NCBI GenBank assembly: GCA_000226015.1
Contig: JH152651.1
Coordinates: forward strand, 31,046 to 58,132
Source of the DNA: Mnemiopsis leidyi
Taxonomy: Eukaryota; Ctenophora; Tentaculata; Lobata; Bolinopsidae
Length of the DNA stretch: 27,087 nt
Direction of reading: 5' to 3'
In this document: positions 20,946-27,087 of the stretch, piece after piece
How positions within the stretch are numbered: the first letter of the stretch is position 1
Layout of the letters: every line of letters begins with the position of its first letter
The notes under the pieces: generated by a model
Told to the model about the DNA's origin: nothing
Database searches by the model: none
Seen by the model: only the letters and a program-made list of their open reading frames with translations
Translations under genes and position numbers: made by a program

Positions 20946-23900
20946 ATGGATCCTAAAGAATTCCTCAAGTTTACTAGGCGAGACAGCTCTCACTTATGCA
21001 CGGAAAACGAGACTGAAACTTTTGAAAGCCTTGAGGGGTCCAGTCCAAACGAAAAAACACTCCATATTCGATTGGAGGATATAGAAGAGGGCATGGAATT
21101 GGAACTTGAGTTGGATACGAATGAAACATTCCACAAGTGGGCCAGGGAGAACTTGCAGGTCCCTGTTTGCCAATACTTCGTTCCAGATCGAGGATCAAAA
21201 AAGAAGAACGCTTGCAAATGCGGAAGAACGAAACCAGAGCACTCGAATATTCAAGCAGAACTCCCAGAAGGTACAAAATGGTCAGCCAAAGAATACTGCA
21301 GACTAACTCCGACAACCAGCTTCGGGACACTGAACTTTATCAACGAAGACTCTATAATCATGCCTAAGTTTATCAGAGTTGGAACGACCATTACTGACCC
21401 TGATGCGGAGTACATTATCCCGGAGAGTAACCTGGTGTCGATAAAAACTCTACTGTTGGATCACTGGAAAGTTCCGTTTCCTGGTCTTCTTATCTCAGTC
21501 ATAGGTTTCATTTTTATCTTTCAATTTATTTTTTCAGTTGTTTAGTTAAGACATGGGTCGAGACTATTCCTTAGCAGTAAAACGTTAAATTCTTAATGCA
21601 CACTTGCAAACTAGTGTTTTCAACTAATAAAGTTTCTCACGCCTCCACACTTGAAATAATTAAAATATTTTGCTGCAGGTGGAGCAAAAAGTTTCTGTTT
21701 GAACCAAACGATGGCCCAGGACTTTCAACAGGGGCTGATGGCGGCAGCAACAGCCACGAGTGCCTGGATTATCACAGGTGGGCAAAACTGTGGAGTGATG
21801 GCGTTAGTAGGGGAAGCGGTCTCAATGTCATCATTCAACTCGGCTGTGACCGCCATTGGGGTGGCGAACTGGGGCAAAACTGAGAATAAGCACATGTTAG
21901 ACACGAAGTATGCGGGAGAAGATCTACTTGTCGACTACAAAACAGGGAACAACGAAAAACAGGTGTGTTCATTAAATCCACATCACACTCATTTCTTCCT
22001 GGTGGATGATGGAAAACCTCTTACTGGGGGCTGTGAGATAAAGTATACTATTGAACTGCAGGATATTATCCAGGATATGTTCGCTCACGAAGGTAAGGGT
22101 CTACCTAAGGTTTGCATTATGTTGGAGGGCGGAGAATCAAGTATAGACTGTGCCGTTAACACGGTAAGGAACAAGAACCCTCTACTGATCGTCAGAGGAA
22201 CGGGGAGAGCAGCTAGTATCGTTTGTTATGCGCTGGACAACGCCAAATCTTTTGAGAAAGTCATCGGCTCAAATATTTCTACTGTGTGGGAGCTGGGTGA
22301 AAATGCCAGTAAAACCGTCAAGATGATGATCGAGAAACATTTTCATAAATACGGCCAGGAGGTCTGCAAGAGAATTTTTATGAAAGTTTTACAGATAGTC
22401 GAATGTAGGAACATGTGCAGGATGTATGATACTGAAGGTGAAGCAGGCTTAGATCACGCCATACTTAGAGCACTGATAGACAGCATAAGCGAAGATGGAG
22501 CAGCATTCAGGCAGATGCGCCTAGCTATTTCTTGGAACCAACCAAGCGTGGCAGAAAAGTATATTTTTGGCAAGTACACATTTAAACCAGACTCTCTGAA
22601 TCACTTCCTTAAGATTGCAATTGAATGTCAGTCGACATCCTTTGTTAGGTTGCTCCTCCATCAAGGGGCGGATTTGAAGCAATACTTGACGGTCGGAGAG
22701 CTGACAAATCTCTACAATGATATCCCTGAAGATAATGTAGTTGCGAAGCTGCTAAATTTAGATGAACACAGGGTATCATTAAAGGAAGTCGGAGCTCTTA
22801 TTGAGGACATACTGGAAGGCACTTACAGATGTCAATTAAGGGATTTAGAGGGCAAGAAAGATACAGATACCTTTCCAAATCCTTACGATTTGATGATGAC
22901 ATATGCAACTCTTCGCGGCAACCTAGAGATGGCACTATTATTCTGGGAATATACCAAGGCACCAGCGATTGGAGCTTTGATTTCTTACAAAATATGCGAC
23001 TATTTGGCAACCAATTTAAAACAGATGAGCAAGGCAGATGAAGAAGCACAGAAATTAAATAAGGAAGCGGCAGAAATGTTCGAGGATTACGCTATAGGTA
23101 TTTTAGATGAGTGTAGCTCCGAGCATACTCCGTTGATGATGTTTCTCGTTCTACCTAGACGGGATCACAACAACAGCAGTATTGTTGAGATGGCCCAAAA
23201 TCTAGAAGCAAAGCGATTTGTGGCTCACTGGGCCTACCAGAGCTATCTGACAGACCTTTGGATGGGAGAAATAGAGCACAGCACCTCGAGTTTTATGCTT
23301 TTTCTGAGTTGTTTCCCTGGTCTCTGCCTATTTATGGACATTTTCAAGAGGAAAAAGTTAACCCAAGAAGAAAGGGAAGCACAGAGGGTTAAGAAGAAAG
23401 ACAAAAATCTGGTGAAAAGAGTTGGCAGCAAAATGAATGTTATTACTTCTTTGAAAAAGCGTAAGAGTGAGATGATGAGATCCCTAACGTACAAAGAGAA
23501 GTTTGTCAGTTTCTTTACAGCCCCTGTCATCAAGTTCATCGTAAACGGTCTCTCCACCTTCATATTCTTGCTCATCTTTACATATGTTGTCCTAATCTCG
23601 GACCACCACTTCAGCTTTAACTCCTCTGTACGGAAATGCGGCAATGAGAGATTTGACGACACAGAGGAATACCTCGTTGCCTACCAGAAGTGCATGGAGA
23701 ATGAAGACAAGGACTATAAAATAGCATCACTTTACAAACCTGGAAGTCCTGTGGCATACAGTCCAGTCGGATGGCTCGACTTACTTCTCTTAGTCTGGAT
23801 TATATCCACTATGCCGGTGGAGATTGACGAGACCCTCAAGGAAAATCCCATAAGATTGTCTGCAAAGATAAAGAAACACTACAAGACAGGTTACAATATA

Positions 23901-25874
23901 ATTGATGCCATAGCTATATTCCTTTTCATGATAGGATTCATCTGCAGATGCTCCACTAATGAATGGCATACTGATCCATTTAATCTGACATCGCCATTCA
24001 ACATCGCCAGGTTTTGCTATATCCTATCCCTCGGATTTTACCTGTTTCGCTTCCTGCACCTCTTTGAAATCGATTCTCGTTTAGGGCCAAAAATTAACAT
24101 GATTAAAAAGATGATGAAGGATTTGGTAATGTTCATATTGATACTCCTGGTCTTCCTCTGGATGTATATAGTTGTATCAGAAGGTTTCCTCAATCCCGTG
24201 CAGTCTGACCCAAGGGATTGGCGGGCCATCTCGCTATCTACCTTTCAACGGTCTTTCTTCAATGTCTTCGGAGAAATCAACATAGAAGACTTAAACTACG
24301 ATTTTTTGAACTACAACTGCAAGCAGCTATACTTTTCCCATAAAACTAAGTGGATGATAGATGAGACAATAAACAAGACCGACTATGATAATAATTTTAC
24401 AATATACGTTAATGAGATGAGTGGCTTCAGCAGTGAAGAAGAATGCACTGAAACCTCCCTCAGTCACATTTTCTTTAGGCAATCGGAATCAGAACGAGTT
24501 CTTTATATGGAGCTCAGCTATGTGATCATTTACGCAGCGCTCTGTTTCTATCTTCTCATTTCCAATGTCTTGCTTATAAACCTTCTTATCGCCATATTTT
24601 CTTCAACCTATGAAAAGGTGGAGGAAGAGTCTGACGTTATCTACAAGTTTCAAAGATGCACAGTGATCATGGAGTACTTTGAAAGACCGGCGGCACCAAA
24701 CCCATTCAACGCGATAGAGTATCTTCTCATTCTAGTTCACAGAATCAAAGAGTTTGTACACGTGACAATTAGAAAACAGAAGATTAAAAAGACTGTATCA
24801 GATCCTGAAATGGAATATAAAGTTAGTCTAATCGAGGCGGAGTGCAGAGCACGGTTCAAGAAGAAAGTTGATACTACTATAGGTCCAGAAGCGAGGTTAA
24901 TCAACGAGATTCGGCAAGAGACGCGGAACATCCGCGAAGAGCTGAAAGCTGCTCAAGACATGCTCAAGCAGATGGCTGATGAGTCTGAAATCGCCAACAA
25001 ACAGAAAATCACACCAGTGACTGAACTGTGGAAGAAGATATTCTCCCACAAGTTTAGCAGGTTATCCCCCTACCACGGGACGGATGTGACAAGATTCCCC
25101 GTACCCGACACCAAGCTTAAATGGCAAACCAAGTTTGAGGACTACAGGCCACCCTTCTACGACAATCCCCGGGACAATTTGTTCAACGAGCCCGCAGACC
25201 CGTATCTTGTCTCCTATTTCAACGAAAACATTGAGGGAATAGACAGGCAAAGCAACACGGCCGAATACGCGGTGATTGACGGAAAACCGCTGAATCCAAA
25301 AGGGAGGACCGGTCTGGAGGGGCGGGGAGAGCTGGAGAGATGGGGACCGAACCACATCACTGTGTCCCTCATTTCTAGATGGGCCATGAGGGATGGGAAG
25401 TTGTTAACGGTCAACAACCAGAGGATTGTCGAGGTGATAGCCATACGGCGATCAGATTCAGAAAAGTGGGACCTGCCAGGCGGCTACATCCAGGTCAGCG
25501 AGTCTATCAGCGATGCTCACAAGAGGACGTTTTTGGAGACTACAATGGGGCTGAAACAGAAGGCGGGCAGAGAGAAGTTAGCTCTGCATCAACAAGCAGA
25601 TCGCTGGATGCAGAGTGGAATCATCCTGTACAAGGGCTACTTTGACGATGCACGGAACACAGATAATTCCTGGATAGAAGTACATGCTGTGAATTACCAT
25701 CAGGAAGACAACACACTTCCAGAGACATTCACACCGGGAGAGGGAATAGCAGAGATCGAGTGGAAAGTGATGGACGACAAACATTTGTTGAATAAGAACA
25801 ATTTGTGGATGATGAAGAAAATGTGTATACATCTTGGGGCGTATAACCCTTATAAGGGAGAGATTTTGATATGA
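20946..25874 (+). CDS. TRPM2: TRPM2-like cation channel with NUDT9-homology domain
   Basis: This is a melastatin-type TRP channel, probably ADP-ribose- and Ca2+-gated. Coding exons are 20946-21504 and 21679-25874, joined through a split Gly codon (ISVI-G-GAKSF), giving 1584 residues (human about 1500). The ATG at 20946 follows an acceptor (ATTGCAG, ending 20941), so an upstream, probably untranslated, exon is expected. MHR1/2 spans about 70-440, with WIITGGQNCGVM, HTHFFLVDDG, and Arg363 (GTGR) and Arg430 at ADP-ribose-binding positions by recall of the family. S1 is at about 804-827, S2 at 885-903, S3 at 925-942, S4 near 972, S5 at 1000-1021, filter FGEIN at 1050-1054, S6 at 1133-1163. The TRP helix has YKFQRCTVIMEYFERPAAP, followed by a coiled coil near 1270-1300. 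NUDT9-H runs from about 1316 to 1584 (VTRFPVPD, GRTGLEGRGELERWGPNH, YKGYFDDARNTDNSW). Its Nudix box is degenerate: GGYIQVSE at 1454-1461, then RTFLETT at 1469-1475 in place of REFGEEA. Placement in TRPM2 is secure; one-to-one orthology with the vertebrate gene is inferred. Confidence 0.95.
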
Positions 25875-27087
25875 TGGTGTAAAATCTATTAAGTAGTGGG
25901 ATAATGCCCAAATAATGCCCAGGTTGGCAGACTGCTAAGATCAGTGATAGAAAGTTTATAGCAAGCCATACGATCTCCAGTTGATAATTGATTAGCACAC
26001 TGTTTAATTTGTAATTCTAGCGGGTGGAGCAAATATCCGCTTTACCGAATAGCATTTGTTTTATAGCGATTTAGTTATCTAGCAGGAAAACTGCTTTTAA
26101 TTACTATTTTTGTAGTGACTAGTTAAATTCATGTCCAATAATTGACGAATCAAATGTAACATCGTACGTATGAACGAACTATGATGATGTGACAAGTACG
26201 GTAAAAAGTGAAGTTGTGAGCGCAAAAACAAAGGTACTCCTACAGTATCAAAGTCATGTGGATATGGCGCGTCGAAAGTATTCGACTGCGTGAAGACCGG
26301 GAAGGAATGGCTCGGGCCTTGGCCGGGTCATTTTGGACGGTAGAGATGAAATAGCCTTTTAAACGTCCAATTGTAACGAAACCAAAAATGAAAGCGTTTG
26401 GTTAACTTTCGACGAAAAAAGTTACAACAAACAAATAGATTTTTCATTAATATTACGATTCAGCAAATAGTTTGATAAAATAACAGATCCTTGAGATTCT
26501 GGGAAGCAGAAAGGTCAGTCTCAGATGCAGTTTCAGATTAAGTTTAAATTCAGATGAGTTGAGTTGAAGAAGATAATCAACACGCGGATAAAGTCATGAG
26601 CAGATATGTAAAGCAGGACAGTCTGCTCACTACTTCCCAGTCCCTTGAATGATCTGTTTATATTATCTTTACAGTTTACAGCATACGTTAAAATTCTCAA
26701 TCCCAAATTATCAATGTATTTTATCCTTTACAGCTATTGATCTAAGTTAATTATATCATAACAAAGGCGTCTATCATGATATATTACAATTATCAAGGTT
26801 ATTTTTGTTTCTGTTATACACTTAGGGGTCGTTCACATATGACGTCAGCAAATTTTCGGTAATTTTTACCCCCCTCCCCCCATCCGTCATCATTCATCAT
26901 CATGACAAAACCCCCCTAAATGTCAGAGGTAAATCACCATGATGACATCATCACAGTCGGAACCCCCCCCCCTACTTCATGTCAAAAAACTTGATTTTCG
27001 GTGTTTTAATTTGCAGTCATTTTTGAAATTTTTTATACTAAGTCAATGAAAACACAGTTTTTCATCAGATTTCTGAATCAAAATTTT
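25875..27087. other. TRPM2 3' flank, no further gene
   Basis: This stretch is AT-rich with no open frame of note and no clear AATAAA. The last 260 bases contain the possible transposon end described separately. Confidence 0.6.
26825..27087. mobile_element. Possible end of a non-autonomous DNA transposon
   Basis: A sharp boundary GGGGTCGTTCACATATGACG at 26825-26844 is followed by ACCCCCCTCCCCCC, ACCCCCC and a nine- or ten-C run spaced through the next 140 bases, with CATCATCATGACA-type direct and inverted motifs between. From memory, many invertebrate genomes carry short repeats that begin GGGGTCGTTCA and contain similar C/G runs with inverted ends. No matching inverted terminus is visible before the window ends, so this may be cut off. 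Confidence 0.4.

Noticed and set aside
21699..21701. TTG as a start of the long TRPM2 frame
   Set aside because: It is an internal Leu codon: the exon begins at 21679 after an acceptor and joins exon 20946-21504 in phase within MHR1.

Overview
This window is animal nuclear DNA. It is AT-rich, its genes are split by canonical GT-AG introns, and it carries three recognisable genes plus simple and foldback repeats. All three products are metazoan families: a formin of the FHOD class, an astacin metalloprotease with ShKT and fibronectin III modules, and a TRPM2-like channel with a C-terminal NUDT9-homology domain. An early-branching invertebrate such as a cnidarian would fit, because astacin-ShKT proteins and TRPM2 channels occur there. 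That is inference; no marker in the window fixes the phylum.

Layout. Positions 1-180 are a 37-bp tandem array cut by the window edge. From 1185 to 18465 (+) runs the 3' part of the FHOD gene, with 19 exons that join in phase plus one optional 54-nt exon. The visible product has 1063 residues with the optional exon: part of the FH3/DID armadillo region, a basic charged linker, a Pro-Gly-Ala-rich FH1, a complete FH2, and a DAD-type C-terminus. The GBD and first FH3 exons are not seen and presumably lie upstream. The 3.7-kb FHOD intron 2985-6675 contains a complete four-exon astacin gene on the opposite strand (6373 down to 4627, 467 residues).

From 18466 to 20941 there is no gene I can support, but there are two related foldback elements with TTAGGG-like cores. 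From 20946 to 25874 (+) lies the TRPM2-like gene, 1584 residues in only two coding exons, one of them 4.2 kb. The remaining 1.2 kb is 3' flank and ends in what looks like one end of a short G/C-run transposable element.

The gene products show no evident shared pathway: the formin organises actin, the astacin is a secreted protease, and the TRPM2-like protein is a cation channel. The most notable points are the degenerate Nudix box of this invertebrate TRPM2, the antisense nesting of the astacin inside FHOD, the near absence of introns in TRPM2 beside an intron-rich neighbour, and a tandemly duplicated splice donor in FHOD.
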